Part shown: piece after piece, positions 10,880-23,033 of the stretch
Numbering within the stretch: the first letter of the stretch is position 1
How the letters are laid out: the number at the start of each line of letters is the position of its first letter
NCBI GenBank assembly: GCA_907165275.2
Contig: OU015674.1
Span: 2,851,001 to 2,915,000, forward strand
Reading direction: 5' to 3'
DNA: 64,000 nt
Source: Zygaena filipendulae
Lineage: Eukaryota > Arthropoda > Insecta > Lepidoptera > Zygaenidae
Translations under genes and position numbers: made by a program
The notes under the pieces: model-generated
Told to the model about the DNA's origin: nothing
The model's input: only the letters and a program-made list of their open reading frames with translations
Databases searched by the model: none

Positions 10880-11742
10880 TTATCGTATTAAACTATACGT
10901 ATGAACCTTTGTCTTGAACCACTCTGTGTAGTGTGTAGGTATTGATGAATACCGCATTAAAATTCGTGGCGTAGTTTAGATGGAGAGACAGCTAGCGGGA
11001 AGCGACTTTGTTCTTCACTATGTATGTACGGATAATAGTAGATTTTACAACAAGTGCACAAAACGAACCATTTTTATCCGAGACTTTTAGCAATGTCGAG
11101 AGTGATAGTAATGTCGAGGATAAAATGGTTTTGTGTACGAGTTATAAATTCTGCTTTTCACTCCGATTGCGAGGAAATAAAACAGTGGTATGTATAAAAT
11201 AACATTTCTTTAATTACAATTCAAAGTAAAATAAGTATAGTTTTGAATACTGAAGGAAATTGTTTTTCCCGGCATATTAACGGTATTCATGTATTAAAAA
11301 CACATAAGGCAAATAAATTAAAGTAAATATTATAAAATAACAAATTCTATCTATGAACTTCTTATTGTAATTGGCTGTATGGCTCATTTTCTTTGCCTTA
11401 ATATAGATACATTTATAAGTAGATATGTTAATGCACTTGTGCACAAAACTCAATTTAGTGCAGCCTATATCCTGCACAAATAAGCACTTTCAGAGCAAGA
11501 GAAGTGAAAAGACTTATGATCAACTTATCGCCATGCAACCTCCGGTTGATACAATTTGTATTATCCAACCGGAGTTACATATTATCCGGAGCAATCATGT
11601 CACAATACGTTGCGTGCTTCGGTGGTTGACCCCCGAAACTTGGGGACAGCGGAGTAGTGATAATGTTTTTTTTTTTACCACATTATCGGCCACCGACCTC
11701 GACACATTTAGCCAGTAGACTCATTAGTGATTGCGTAACAAA
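10880..11742. other. Unassigned DNA with a short hairpin
   Basis: An imperfect hairpin, CTCCGGTTGATAC with ATCCAACCGGAG, lies at about 11540-11573. Plus-strand frames at 11008-11202 and 11425-11718 lack motifs or splice support. Confidence 0.45.
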
Positions 11743-11962
11743 CTAGCTGTGTTCCCGCGATTTCACCTGCGTGATTCGTGAGTCCTTCAGGAACGCTTTG
11801 TTCTGGAATAAAACTATCGTATGTTTTAAATATGACAGTATACCTGAGTATATCCTGTATTATTTAGGAATACTGAAGCTTTCATTCAATGATAGAATAT
11901 TGAGAATCGTTTAGGTTTTCTAGAGATGATCCTCTTCAAACAAACTTTTCCTGTTTATAATA
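11743..11962 (-). mobile_element. Diverged Helitron, tandem partner
   Basis: CTAGCTGTGTTCCCGCGATT opens the copy, and its 5' end stops at CTGTTTATAATA, where another copy begins. The interior is strongly diverged, so this is an old insertion. Confidence 0.6.
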
Positions 11963-12088
11963 CTCGCTGTTTCTCGCAATTTCACTCACGTTAATTTGAG
12001 AGTTCCCACGGGAATTCCGGGATGAAAGTACCCTAAGTAGCGTAACAAACAAACAAACTTACATTCGCCTTCATAGTGTTAGTTAGGA
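11963..12088 (-). mobile_element. Helitron, short internal deletion
   Basis: CTCGCTGTTTCTCGCAATTT is a worn 3' end, and the 5' end GTTAGTTAGGA is followed by T. Between CCTAAGTA and GCGTAACAAAC about 60 bases are missing relative to other copies. Confidence 0.65.
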
Positions 12089-12370
12089 TTAGTACAGATG
12101 TATAAAATAAATCAACAGTCATGCGAATCACGCGCTTTTCATATATTATTATCAAGCCAGTTTTGCTTCCATAGCAACGTAACCAACTTACGCAATAAAT
12201 ATTATGCTGGTATATTTTATAAAGATAAATTGTTGGAGATTATGTCAGTCATACTCAATCAGAGGTATATAGTGTTCGAAAAATGAAATAATAAAGTACA
12301 TAGGTATTAGGTCTGTTTAAATATTCAAATATTCGTTTCTGATTTCAGCGACTAAATGTCGCATCCAGAG

Positions 12371-12432
12371 ATTTTTTTTTCGTTTATTTATCATATATAG
12401 GAAAGGCTAAGAGTACAGGGCCCATACTGCCA
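12371..12432 (-). repeat. Dispersed 62-base repeat, copy 1
   Basis: The stretch from TTCGTTTATTTATC through GGAAAGGCTAAGAGTACAGG to GGCCCATAC recurs in reverse at 41840-41905. Its poly-T flank suggests a retroelement 3' end. Confidence 0.5.
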
Positions 12433-12856
12433 ATTCTGCATCCAGACATATTTAACGATGGGTTTTTGGTGGGAATCGAAGATGGCGGTTCCGTCATTTA
12501 TTTTTGTGTCAAGAATAGTATCACAATAAAAAATGTTAAAATTTAATTTTATTGTTTTTTTAATGGTGCTGTATCTGATCACCTATAATAGTGTTCCCAG
12601 TGGTGGTTTTATATGTGCGCAAAAAGATAACGTTTCGAGCTGATTTCTTGGGTGTCCTCCAAGAGCTAGAAACTAAATCACTCGTAGAAATTGTCACGCA
12701 TCACACAAGGAAAAAGCGTTATGCCCCTCGATGCAAATCGATACGTTCGGTTCTGTTCGGCGTAGTTCTACCTATATATTATCGTCTCAGAAGAATAACT
12801 AAAGCATATTTATTGTTCTGAGATTATCGTCAACCGCTGGCCGTCATATTTAGACA

Positions 12857-13100
12857 TAATAATAATAATAATAATCCACATCACAACACACAGATCTACT
12901 TGATCCCACAGTAAGCTATTATTAGCTTGTGTCGTGGAAACCAAGCAAACGTGGTATATACTACATATAATTACTTATATATTATAGGTACTATAGATAT
13001 ATAAACACACCCAGACTGGAAAATGGAACCCTGTGTTCATCACACAAAGTCCACCCCCACCGGGAATCGAACCCGGAACCCCGACAACCCGGAACCCGGA
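12857..13100 (-). mobile_element. tRNA-headed SINE, truncated head
   Basis: On the minus strand it ends in (ATT)n, and its body matches the SINE at 49114-49365, for example TGTTCATCACACAAAGTCC in plus orientation. The B box is the reverse of GGAATCGAACC. Upstream of it the head is replaced by repeated CCCGGAACC blocks, so the A-box half is lost. Confidence 0.8.
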
Positions 13101-13335
13101 CATAGACATTGACATCTTGTTTACATCATAATGTGCAATATTAGGTGGAATGTGACTTTTTGCCGAACCATTTTCGAAATACATAAAAGTTACTAAAAGG
13201 ACTTCGATTCTGAAAGGATCCTTTCAGTTCTCCGACTGCACATATTTTTAGCTATACGTTCAATTATTATTATAGGTACCTACTACCTATGTTACAAATA
13301 ATAATAATAATGTAGTGAATAGTATTTAATAGTAC

Positions 13336-13895
13336 ATTGTTATCCAAGGGGTGAACTCAAGCGCCAATAGTTCGAGGCACTAAATAAGTTACTTTCTCCC
13401 GAGGGTAACACTGTGCTTTTCATTACGAATGCAAGGAAAGTAAAAATAAAAATAGCAATTAGCTAAAGAAAAAATGAGTGAAGATCGGATAGTCGCTTGA
13501 CACTTTCCCACCTATTTCTTTTTCTTTGGCCGGCTAGCTATTCAGCCAGTATTTTTTATTTACATTATGGCGACCTAAAAAAAATATTTTCTTTGATTAT
13601 TAAGTATTAATTAAAGAAAATAAAAAAATATAAATAGGAATTAGCTTAAGAAAAAGTGAGTGAATTTTATTTTAATTAATACCTACTTAAACTTTACGTT
13701 ATTTCAATTTTACATCGCGCTGGCTGTATAGAAAGTTGAAACATGGTTCAATAGAAATGTGAAAATAGACCTAGTTTTTTTTTTAATAATTTGACAGTTG
13801 TCAGTTGAAAGCGATTCTCCCTAGGGCTGAAAAGGGCTACTTTCAACCCGCTTCTCAGGCAACTTCAGACCTACTTTCCGAGCATGAGTAATGAA
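13336..13895 (+). mobile_element. P-family repeat, copy 2, expanded
   Basis: It shares both ends with copies at 5.9 and 20.2 kb (ACATTGTTATCC near the start, TTCTCCCTAGGGCTGAAAAG near the end). Its middle is about 240 bases longer, with TAGGAATTAGC and AGTGAGTGAATTTTATTTTA appearing in doubled form, a sign of internal duplication. Confidence 0.55.
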
Positions 13896-14713
13896 AAATA
13901 ATAATAATATCTGAACACCTAGACTTAGTTGAATTTAATTTATGTGACGTTTAAGAATTTTTTTAACATACCCTTTTGTAGGCTGATCAAATAAACCGTG
14001 TTAACTTTTCATGACACTTATGTCATATTATTATCATAATAACATAATCGCGGTGAATTATGACATTTCTTATCGCGAATTAAATTATGTAGTACGTACG
14101 TATGTATATATATCTACCAACAAAAAAAACCGCGACCGGGTGTAGGCGCCTCGTTATCGTCCGTTGACCTCGCCTATCGCCTACTTAAAAATTTTATAAC
14201 CCAACTCATGTTTACATTTACGTAACAATTTTTTTTGCGAAGTTCTTTTTTTGTCTTCAGATAAAACAATTTCTTTACTCATTTCGTAATAGAAGAGGGT
14301 TCTCTTCTTCTTTTTCTTTAATTATGGCAATCTATCACGATTTATTGCATTTCATTCTGCCGATGTATCTATTTTTAGCAATTAAAGTAATTATGGCGAA
14401 ACGCCAATGACAGTGTTAGATTGTTCCCCGAGATAAAACACGGTTCTCTCTCGAAAACTAGCTTTTTTCTTGGAAAACAAAATGGCTGCTGAACGGTGGT
14501 GGAAATGTCGAATAAATAACGTGACTTTTTCTACTCCTAGCAAAATCTATGACGGATTAGTCTTCACGTCAGAAAAAAGCCAGTAGATTTCTTGTTCCCA
14601 ATTAACTGCAACCACTGTTAGCCTATATCAATATCACTTAAGTGGAGCAGAATGACCAAAATGTCGCTGGCCTATCCTGACACCTCACGTAACAATAACG
14701 AAAATATTAGTGA
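13896..14713. other. AT-rich spacer
   Basis: No gene or known repeat recognised. Confidence 0.4.
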
Positions 14714-15210
14714 CTCGCTGTGCCCCGCGGTTTCACCCGCAGTAATTTCGGAGTTCCGCGGGAATTCCGGGATATAAAGTACCCTAGCTATGTCCTTCTG
14801 TTTACCCCTGACAACGTACATGCCAAATTTCATCCAAATCCGTTTAGCCGTTTTTGCGTGATTGAAACATCCAAACATACAAACATCGAAAGATCCACCC
14901 TTTCACATTTATAATATTAGTAGGATGACCAGCATTTTTTTTAATATCTCGAGTTACAGATGGAATTTTGAAAAAATCGAAACATGAGTATCTAAGTTAG
15001 ACCCTTAGCAATACAACAAAAAACCGCATTCAATTTGGTGCAGCAGGTTTTGCGTAGCATGAATACAAACATAGAGACAGACAGAGAGGCAGAAATTCTA
15101 AAAACGGTATTTTCGGCTTCTATATCACTCAGAGTCGCCTAAATTTTTTTTTTATTTATCTCCCATGTAAAGACATCGACCTGTTACAATTTTATTATAT
15201 TATGTATAGA
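14714..15210 (-). mobile_element. Composite Helitron (U module plus Lep1-like body)
   Basis: The part at 14714-14925 is an ordinary minus-strand Helitron whose CTAG has become CTCG. Its 5' end, GTAGGA then T, abuts a second module at 14926-15210 that itself ends in a Helitron-like 5' terminus (TATGTATAGA on plus). The same junction occurs at 24888/24889 and near 59968, so the pair moves as a unit. CAATTTGGTGCAGCAG in the U module resembles the Helitron primer-like core. Confidence 0.7.
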
Positions 15211-15789
15211 TATAGATACAGGCAAAATACCAGTGTTGCCACAAGATAATACTTACATTTCCTGAAGTAAAGAACTACTTGATGAAGGACACGACATTTT
15301 GGGTAGGTGCCTACAGAAGTTGAACGCTAGACTAGAGTCAACCTCCATGTCCACACTGGTTGGAAATATTAAAAAGAAACACATTTTGTGAATTTAAAAT
15401 AAGTTGTCACGTAAAAAGAATCTTGATCAATTGTTAAATTAAAAATAAAATTAGGAATAACGTAGTTTTCTACCTTATGAATAAATATATTGAAATAAAA
15501 ACCACAAGACGTCTTTTAGATATAAGATTTAATATGATACCGTTTACACTACTGTAAAGTTTTTATTTGATTTTATTTAGTTGCTACAAGCCTAGTCACA
15601 TCACATGCTCATGTTTTAATATGTTCGCTCGTGTTAATCCCACCAAAATATAATGTTTGTAGAGTGAAACCGCAGAAAATATCACAAATTACATGTTAAT
15701 ACAGTGAGGTTAATTAATACTTACAATAAGAATAATAATAAGAATGTATTTTGTTTCAGTTAGCGGACCACAATATTACACTGTCGCAC

Positions 15790-16180
15790 CAGGGTTGCCA
15801 CCTTTTTTTGGAAAAAAATATAGTATTATTCCGAAAAAAGATGCAAAAATACCTATAGTACTTTTAAGAAATGCAGGGAAAAAAATAGTACAAATTTATT
15901 TTTAATCATTACGTATCGGGCAGCAATGCAGCATCCATCTACAAATTATTGCTAGTTTGACAGTTGACGTTTTATTGCCGCGTATGCGTTTCGTTTTGAA
16001 ATTCCCCGTGCTGCGCTACGGGTGCGTTCCAGACCAGTCACAATTAATATAAAAAAGCGACAGCTGAATTAGGGATAAAAATATAGTATTTTTCGTACTA
16101 TATTATTTTTCTACAATTTATAGTACAATTGATTGAATTATAGTACGATACTATATAATATAGTACGGGTGGCAACCCTA
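15790..16180. mobile_element. hAT-like MITE with 8-base target duplication
   Basis: The terminal inverted repeat is YAGGGTTGCCACC at both ends (13 bases). The flanks read TGTCGCAC on the left and TGTCGCAA on the right, an 8-base duplication with one mismatch. That length and the CAGGG start fit hAT. The interior is rich in TATAGTAC and has no transposase frame. Related pieces lie at 38815-38945 and 42617-42813. Confidence 0.85.
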
Positions 16181-16862
16181 TGTCGCAATGATACGACGTC
16201 ATGTACATAAACATAACAAATGCTCACATATAATTATACCTAGGTTATTATTAAAAGATTGTAATTTTCATCTCGCTCTAGGGTTGTTAATCTGTAAAGT
16301 CACGAAAAGTTAAGTAGCTAATGATTATGAAGCTTATAATTTTTTTTTATACGATTGGATTTTAAGAAGTAAATTATGTATATAAGATTTTATTTTATTT
16401 TCACTAACCACTTTCCTTGTCGTCTGTACGAATAAATAAATGTAATCCTTAAAATTCAAATCGGATATACGGTATAAATATTGAGAAGTTTCGTTCTGTG
16501 GTCCGAATCGAACCATACCAAAAGAAACCTTGGCTCATTCGCACCGCTCCACAATTTTGGTGCGAATCAACCCATTCAGAAATCGTACTTGGGCGATTCA
16601 TACCGCAGTCCGAATTACTCGCGGTGCGAAACGACTAAGAGATCCAACCTTGAACCTACCACATAGTGTCACCTCTCTCCAAACTAAGCAAACAACTGAT
16701 AACCTTATTAAAGGCACCCTTTTTGTAAAACACACACACTCAATACCCAGACTCAGGATAAACCTGGGTTTTCCTGCTGACCCCCACACCAACGACGCTG
16801 TCAGATATCTCCCAATTTAATCTATCTGCTCAGACGAAATTATTTCGTCTGCGATCTATCTG
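16181..16862. other. Unassigned DNA, short palindrome
   Basis: A 21-base palindrome with ten-base arms (CAGACGAAAT) is at 16831-16851. The frames at 16530-16820 on both strands overlap each other and show no domain. The mildly GC-richer stretch at 16490-16810 may be an old repeat. Confidence 0.4.
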
Positions 16863-17158
16863 TCTATACATATAAAATGCTTTGTCCTGAATGACTGACT
16901 GACAGATTAACGCACAGCCTAAACCGCTGATCGTAGAAACCTGAAACTTAGCGGATGTGTTCTTTGTATGACGCGTGACGTAGGCATCCGATAAGTAAGA
17001 ATTTTGCGAAATTCTACCCCTAAGAGGGTGAAAAAGGGGGGCAAAATTTGTATGGGACAACGTGATACCTTGGTCCAATCTTACGTAAAAAACCAATTAA
17101 AAATCCTATAAGAAACATTTTCGACTTCTACGCAGATGAAGTTACGGGAAAAACCTAG
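16863..17158 (+). mobile_element. Helitron, CTGACTGAC subfamily
   Basis: It starts TCTATACATATAAAATGC and ends AAACCTAG. The body carries TGACTGACTGACAGATTAAC, AAACCGCTGATCGTAG and CTACCCCTAAGAGGGTG, shared with copies at 23349, 33347 and 35770. The next copy begins at the following base, TC. Confidence 0.75.
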
Positions 17159-17340
17159 TCTATTATATATAAACAAAGTTAATCTCTATTTCCCTTGGTC
17201 ACACCATAACTGGAGAGTGACTTGACCGATCACCATTAGATAGGTTTTGCGTACACGTTGTCAGGGACTGTACATAGAAAGACGTAATATGGTACATTTT
17301 ATTCCGTAATTCCTGCGGGAACTCTGGTAAGTATTGAAAT
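17159..17340 (+). mobile_element. Helitron joined head-to-tail, 3' lost
   Basis: It begins TCTATTATATATAAAC directly after the CTAG of the previous copy. Typical body pieces (ACACGTTGTCAGGGAC, CCTGCGGGAACTC) are present, then the 3' hairpin is missing. Confidence 0.65.
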
Positions 17341-17707
17341 CTCGTACTACATCTATTGGCAGCCCTATTTAATTATTTAATTTCAATATATCTTAATTTC
17401 TGTTGTTTACGAGAATATTACCGTGGCAGTTTCGTAATTTGACTTAAAATATTACATGTAATAATTTTTTTGTTAAATAATTAATTGTTATCAGCTTGTT
17501 ATTCAATATTGCTATAGTTAATTAGTCTGTAATTGCATCATGTTTACCTCAAGCCATTTGAATAAATATATTTTAATACTACGAAATAAATTATAGTAAT
17601 TGAATGGCTGGAAAGACAGTAAACAGGAGTGGGGGTCAACTGTGGTACGTTCGAAGGCCTCATTAGGGGCGACAGAATGGAAACTAAATTGACATATGTG
17701 TCATATA

Positions 17708-17983
17708 GGGATGTTAAAGACTTTTGAAAATTAAAATTCTATTTAGTCCATCAGTTAGAAAATTAAAAATCATTAGAGATAAAGCGCATTAAAGTTTAGG
17801 GTTGGGGCTCATGACGTCACTTACCGCTACAAGCCGCCATATAAACTGCACTGGTTAGTGACGTCACGCGTTTCAACTCAATGTATCGCCGTTATTTTTT
17901 GATTACGTAAAAAAGAAAAAATATTTACGTGTCCAATATTTTTTATTAATATACAAGACGGACTAAAAAGAAAAACATAGTCA
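17708..17983 (+). mobile_element. M-family MITE, copy 4
   Basis: It opens GGGATGT and carries TTTAGTCCATCAG on the left with GACGGACTAAAAAG on the right. Both CRE-like cores remain: TGACGTCAC at 17812-17820 and another near 17860. The outer right end has decayed. Confidence 0.65.
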
Positions 17984-18629
17984 AATACTGCTTAGTTAGC
18001 AGCCTAGTTCGTGGCTTAGCGTTACATGATGAAGTCCACTGGATGAGCAAAATATAAAACAAAGATTGTCATTGATTCTGTAATTAAAAATAATATTCTG
18101 ATTATATGAAACTATCATCCACATCGAAAAAAGAAGCAAGAATTGCTAAATGTTTTAGGTTGTTTTTATCAACGTACGTGTTTTTTTCCAAATGGCTCAG
18201 AAGGTAACCTACTAACACAGAACCTATGTTAGATACCTTTTAAACTCACTGGGTTAACAAACGTAGTGATTACTTGCTCAGTGAGGTTAACCTCACGTTA
18301 TACTTTAACAAACTAGACTTGCTCAATTTTAACAACGAAGTAAACATACAAGAATTATTTTATAACAGAAAAGTAATAATTAATAACAGTGGATACACTT
18401 TTCACCCATGTGAATGTAGCGAAATGGCCAAGCCACATATTTTGAGTACCTAAGGTGTAGTTTGTGAAGATAGGCCTTGTAAAGTTACGGTGTGTAGAGT
18501 AAGAAGCTTGGCTCTACATGAGATCTGATAACTTTCTGACAGTGCGAGTCATATGGTATTGTCTTGGCAACATTTTACATGAAAATGTTTTTCGTGGGAT
18601 AACGACTTAACGTGGGTGAAGGGGTGCGT

Positions 18630-18745
18630 AAATTTAAATTCTATTTATTCTGTCAGTTACATAATCAAAAATAGTAGATACATAAGGTTCTTTTACAAAA
18701 TAATGAAAAATTTGATAAAGTGGAGGCTCGTGACGTCATAAAACA
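18630..18745 (+). mobile_element. M-family fragment, left half
   Basis: AATTCTATTTATTCTGTCAG through GGCTCGTGACGTCATAAAAC matches the left half of M copies. The right half is replaced by a CG-rich stretch with GCTCGCTCGGCTCGCG. Confidence 0.5.
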
Positions 18746-20227
18746 GTTTAGATAAACTACCGTGTCACGCTTGCTGCGCTCGCTCGGCTCGCGCGTTGCT
18801 GTGAGTGAGTTTTTTTGATGTACAATATTCAATATTTCTTATGCTTGAATAGTATGTAGAATCAAGTACATTCACTGAAATTGATGAGTAGAGACGGTGA
18901 AATTCAGAGGTATTTACCGTTTACCTCACTAGTATCACAACTCGCACACCCTGCGGTCACTGATCTTAATCGAATGAAAATAATAATCTCAGACAACATT
19001 AAAGAGTTTAAGTTTGGAAGTGGGCAGACAACAAAGACGAGTAAATCAGAGCCGAGGCGTCGCGACGGTTGCTCTGTCCATAGACTCCTACACTATACCC
19101 GTCGTGTCTTGTGCTATACCTATCTAATTGTACATATACGATCGTTTACCACACCTCCTCTGCAGCGAAATTGTTTCGATTTCTAAACAAAACGTTTGAG
19201 TTGCACCAAAAAATTAAGTTACAATTTTGTAAAATTAAGCTTGAGCGATTTTAGAAACTAACAAAAACAATAAGCGACGACAGTGCCCGCTTATCTTACA
19301 AAACTGCCTGCTACGCCATGTGTAACAGGTTCGATCCCCGCGTCCGAGTAACTAAACATACCTTACATTTTATAAAAACTAAAACAAATTATTCCATTTT
19401 AGTTGCAGGAACCACTGTGTATGTGTGATCGTTTTACATTATTAAAGATGTGATTAAATACAATTTTGTGACGTACCAACCAACCAATCAACTAAGATCT
19501 TATAACATCAAAAATAATTGGTATTGGGCGATCACGAGAAGACGAAGATGTATTAAGGCGCTTACTTCTCTTCATTTTTACTGACGTCAATTCTCTGGGG
19601 CTTTGTATTTCCAATTTAATAAAAAAGTATCAAATAATGTTAACACTTTAATAGATAGCTTGATAAGGCTTCGACGCCTACAGCTTACAAGAGTTTTTAC
19701 TTTTACTAATAGAATAAAGAAATTGCCATTGCCAAAGACGTAATAGAATTAAAAAAAAACCTATCTATAAAACAGCTCATCAATAATTAAGTAGAAAATA
19801 AACTTTATGTAGGAATAAATTTGCTTAAACTATGTAAAAACACATTTTATACGCCTTTGCAAATAAGTTTTAACTGTAAAAAGGTTTATATAACATAATC
19901 CCGAAAACGAATAACCAGTAACGATATATACGTAAATATAATTTAATGAATCACATTATCATTAGAAGTTAAGAGAACTCCTGAAAATAGTCAAGTGCGA
20001 AATAAAACAAACCAAATGTTGGTACACTGCATGTTTCAGAATCTCGACGAATAAAAAATAAATATGAAAAATCATTATTTTTATAAAACAATACCACAAT
20101 GATATTATTAGAGAGCTTTTGTTCATAGTTAACAGCTGAACTATATAAAAATGCATAGGTACTTGTTAAATTTCTGATTGGATAATAAAACAGAAAAATA
20201 AGATGCACCATAAGAAGCTAATTTAAT
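18746..20227. other. Long AT-rich stretch with one tRNA-like box
   Basis: The 101-codon plus frame at 18881-19186 shows no domain or splice support. A B-box-like GGTTCGATCCC at about 19329 has no convincing A box, and is at most a SINE scrap. Nothing else recognised. Confidence 0.45.
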
Positions 20228-20545
20228 AGTACATTGTTATCCTAGGGGTGAAAGTCTTTCTCCCGAGGATAACACTGTGCTTTTCATTACGAATGCAAGG
20301 AAAGTCAAAATAAAAATAGGAATTAGCTAAAGAAAAAAATGAGTGAATTTTATTTTACATAAATCAACCATTAGGTGTGCTACTGGCCAGTAAGTATGCC
20401 CCCTATGACATAAAAAAAAAACTTGAGTTTCTGCAGTATCCAGCTGTCAGTTGAAAGCGATTCTCCCTAGGGCTAAAAAGTGTTACTTTCAGCCCGCTTC
20501 TCAGGCAACTTCAGACCTACTTTCCGAGTATGAATAATGAAAAAT
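20228..20545 (+). mobile_element. P-family repeat, copy 3
   Basis: It begins AGTACATTGTTATCCTAGGG. TTATCCTAGGGGTGAAAG pairs with CTTTCTCCCGAGGATAA to form a 5' hairpin. It shares TAGGAATTAGCTAAAGAAAA and CTTCAGACC with copies 1 and 2. No target duplication or frame was found. Confidence 0.6.
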
Positions 20546-22341
20546 ACATATATTTAATCGATCTGTATCAAGAAAGAACTTTTAAAGAACCAGTTGAATT
20601 TAGAACAATCAAGACTCATATCAAAAAAAGTAAATGAGTTTTTTGGTCAATTTTTCGACCTTGCGTATCCCCAAAAAGAAAATATTGAGAGAGGCGTTGA
20701 ACTTTCCGTTTATCGTATGATAAAATATGTTTAGAAATTCGATGAAAAAATCGACTATTAATGTACACCCGTGAAAACGTCAACACTAGGCCAATGCATG
20801 TGTGACAACGTGACCGGTTCGGGCGGGTACATCGCACTGCTGCAGAACGTTCTTTTGTTATATACTACCAATTTATTCTTAAACTTGTTACCAAGCTTTT
20901 ATTGATAGCTAGCCTTTTACACACGTACTAAAATAAAATTTATACTAACTTGAAAATAAACTACCACTGAGCATATAACCACTAGAGAGCGTATACGCCG
21001 ATTTCTTCTAAGTACACGACTCACTGCCGCGGGCCGGGGGACGAAGGAGAATGCCCGGCTGTAATTGGTCAGTTCAAGGTCAAGTTGCGTATGTATTGCG
21101 TATGTATTTTTACGATAAAAATACAAAGGGAAAGAAAGAGATAGAAGGATTAGAATTTCCTAATGGAAGAAAGGGACTTTTCCAAAAGACATAAACGCGC
21201 TGTACTTATCCTTTTGCTGTCACCAAACCACCATTTTAAGAAGACCCCTGCCGTGGCTCGTAATCTGATTAAATCAAACATAATTTTCGTAGTATTTACT
21301 TACCGATGAAAAGTTATGCCATCCTTTTTGTAACTAGATGTCTTGGAATGTTTCCCGCACCACTTTACTGCGCATGAAGGCATTTTTATGCGTTATAAAT
21401 TGTAAACAAAACCAAAAATTTTTTAAATAATTTAGCGTGCACACAGGTCTGGAACTTGGTCACAACTAAAATGGTTACTAGTACCGTAGTCTATACATAG
21501 GCGACAAAATACTAATAGTTTTCGAGCGTCGGGGCACTGTATGCGCAGTCAAGTGGTTTTATAGTCTTTGTAAACTACATAATTGTCAGTAAAGAAAAGT
21601 TGTTGTAGGTAGTTTTTTTTTTAATAAGAATATAAATATTAATTTTCTTTTTTTATCATGGAAATTCTACAACTATATTAAAAAAAACAACAACAAAATT
21701 CCTTTACACGTTGTATTGACTAATCGACGAGGCTGTGTGTCGAGGCGATGGCCAGCAAAATTACATATTCACGAAAGGTCAGAAATGCCCGGGCATTACT
21801 CGCAATAAAGAATTGGTGATTGATTTTTTAAATTTTGATCGTCGTTGTTTGAATAATGTGATCGGTTTTCGGTCGACATCGAAGACGTTGTTGGTCCCTC
21901 TCGCTCACGTGGCGCACGTCGTGAGCATGGAAGAAGAATGTGCAGGAAATCGGTGAAATTTCAGGAAGCTTTTTGGAACGAAGTGCCTTAGCGCCACTGC
22001 GGTGGGAGTCAATTGGCAGAAATCATCACGTCTGGAAAAGCATAACACGCACTATACATAATTTGGATTTTTGTAAATGTTTTGATATTCATAATATTAT
22101 GTTCATAATACATAGTATTTGATTATTTGTATTTGATTGTATTTTGATTTTGTAATAAAAATTCAAGGAATGGAAACAGCAGCAAGTATTTGTGATAAAA
22201 ACTTAGAAAAATAAATTTTATATTTTGATGCAATATATTTACTCTTTACATAATATTTTCATTATTATTTGAGTGTCAACTAGTTACTATTTAATATTTA
22301 GGTACATACATATCGAGGAGAACTTCCTGCGTTTTTTTTAT
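20546..22341. other. Unassigned DNA
   Basis: A GC-rich patch at 21030-21060 precedes a TCAAGGTCA site at 21074-21082. The plus frame at 21735-21956 and minus frames at 20616-21126 have no recognisable domain. The stretch near 21745 weakly resembles 6815-6860 (ATTCAC with a GGGC run), possibly an old shared repeat. Confidence 0.4.
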
Positions 22342-22529
22342 TCTTTAATATAAATGCGAAAGTGAGTTTGTTTTTTACGTTTTCACGCCAAAACGGCACA
22401 ACATAATATAATATTTTTTACTTCATTAAAGTTTATATACACGTTGTCAGGAGTACAGAAAAAGATATAGGGCAATTTTAACCCGGAATTCTGCGGGAAC
22501 TCCGAAATTAAATTAATGCGGGTCAAACG
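22342..22529 (+). mobile_element. Helitron, worn, 3' lost
   Basis: TCTTTAATATAAATGCGAAAG is a worn 5' end after an A. ACACGTTGTCAGGAGTACAG and TGCGGGAACTCCGAAATTA follow, then the copy ends without hairpin or CTAG. Confidence 0.6.
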
Positions 22530-22654
22530 ACCTATACTTAAGCGTTTAGTTGGTTACCAAAGATACTTAAAAATTTTGTTTGAAATTGAAATAGGTACAA
22601 TATAAATGCGAATAAGGGCGTTATCACACTAGCGGTTTGCGACCGTTTTCATAG

Positions 22655-22750
22655 CGGATCGGACGCGCAGCGAATACGCCGCGGATGCACAGCGAAGTCG
22701 TCGCGGACGCGTAGCGAAGACGACGCGGACGCGCGACGAGCTCGCTGTGT
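22655..22750. repeat. CG-rich 22-base minisatellite
   Basis: About four units of the form GCGGACGCGTAGCGAAGACG follow each other, the middle ones 22 bases apart and rich in CpG. It lies inside the Harbinger-like element and contrasts sharply with the AT-rich surroundings. Confidence 0.6.
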
Positions 22751-22792
22751 ATTGTGCGTTGCGTCGCGTCATCGTGAACTCACGAGCTCCAG

Positions 22793-23033
22793 CAGGGCAA
22801 TTATGTAAATTTAGTTGCTATCATATTTCAGGTCCAATAAGAAAAATAGCGATTTTGTGATTAATTAATCATGTTTAGGCAGCTCCAACTTTTTAAGTAC
22901 CTACCTATGTTTATTTTTGTTGGATGCTAGATATTGTAGGTGTAAAAACGTGCATTATTATAATCGCAAAACCACCATGTTTTTGATTGCAACCGAAAAA
23001 TGATAGAAACAAAAGTTACATAATAACCCCTCA
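22793..23033 (+). mobile_element. K-family MITE, copy 1
   Basis: It opens CAGGGCAATTATGTAA and closes with AAAAGTTACATAATAACCCC, an inverted pair extending inward over AGAAACAAAAG or its complement. It matches 44158-44392 in reverse along its length. The CAGGG ends hint at hAT, but I could not see a clear target duplication. It lies wholly inside the Harbinger-like element. Confidence 0.7.

Noticed and set aside
10448..12088. CRISPR-like regular repeats
   Set aside because: The repeats are about 200 bases long with Helitron ends and no unique spacers, and the DNA is of insect type.
18881..19186. 101-codon frame
   Set aside because: Basic and serine-rich without motif. No promoter or splice support.
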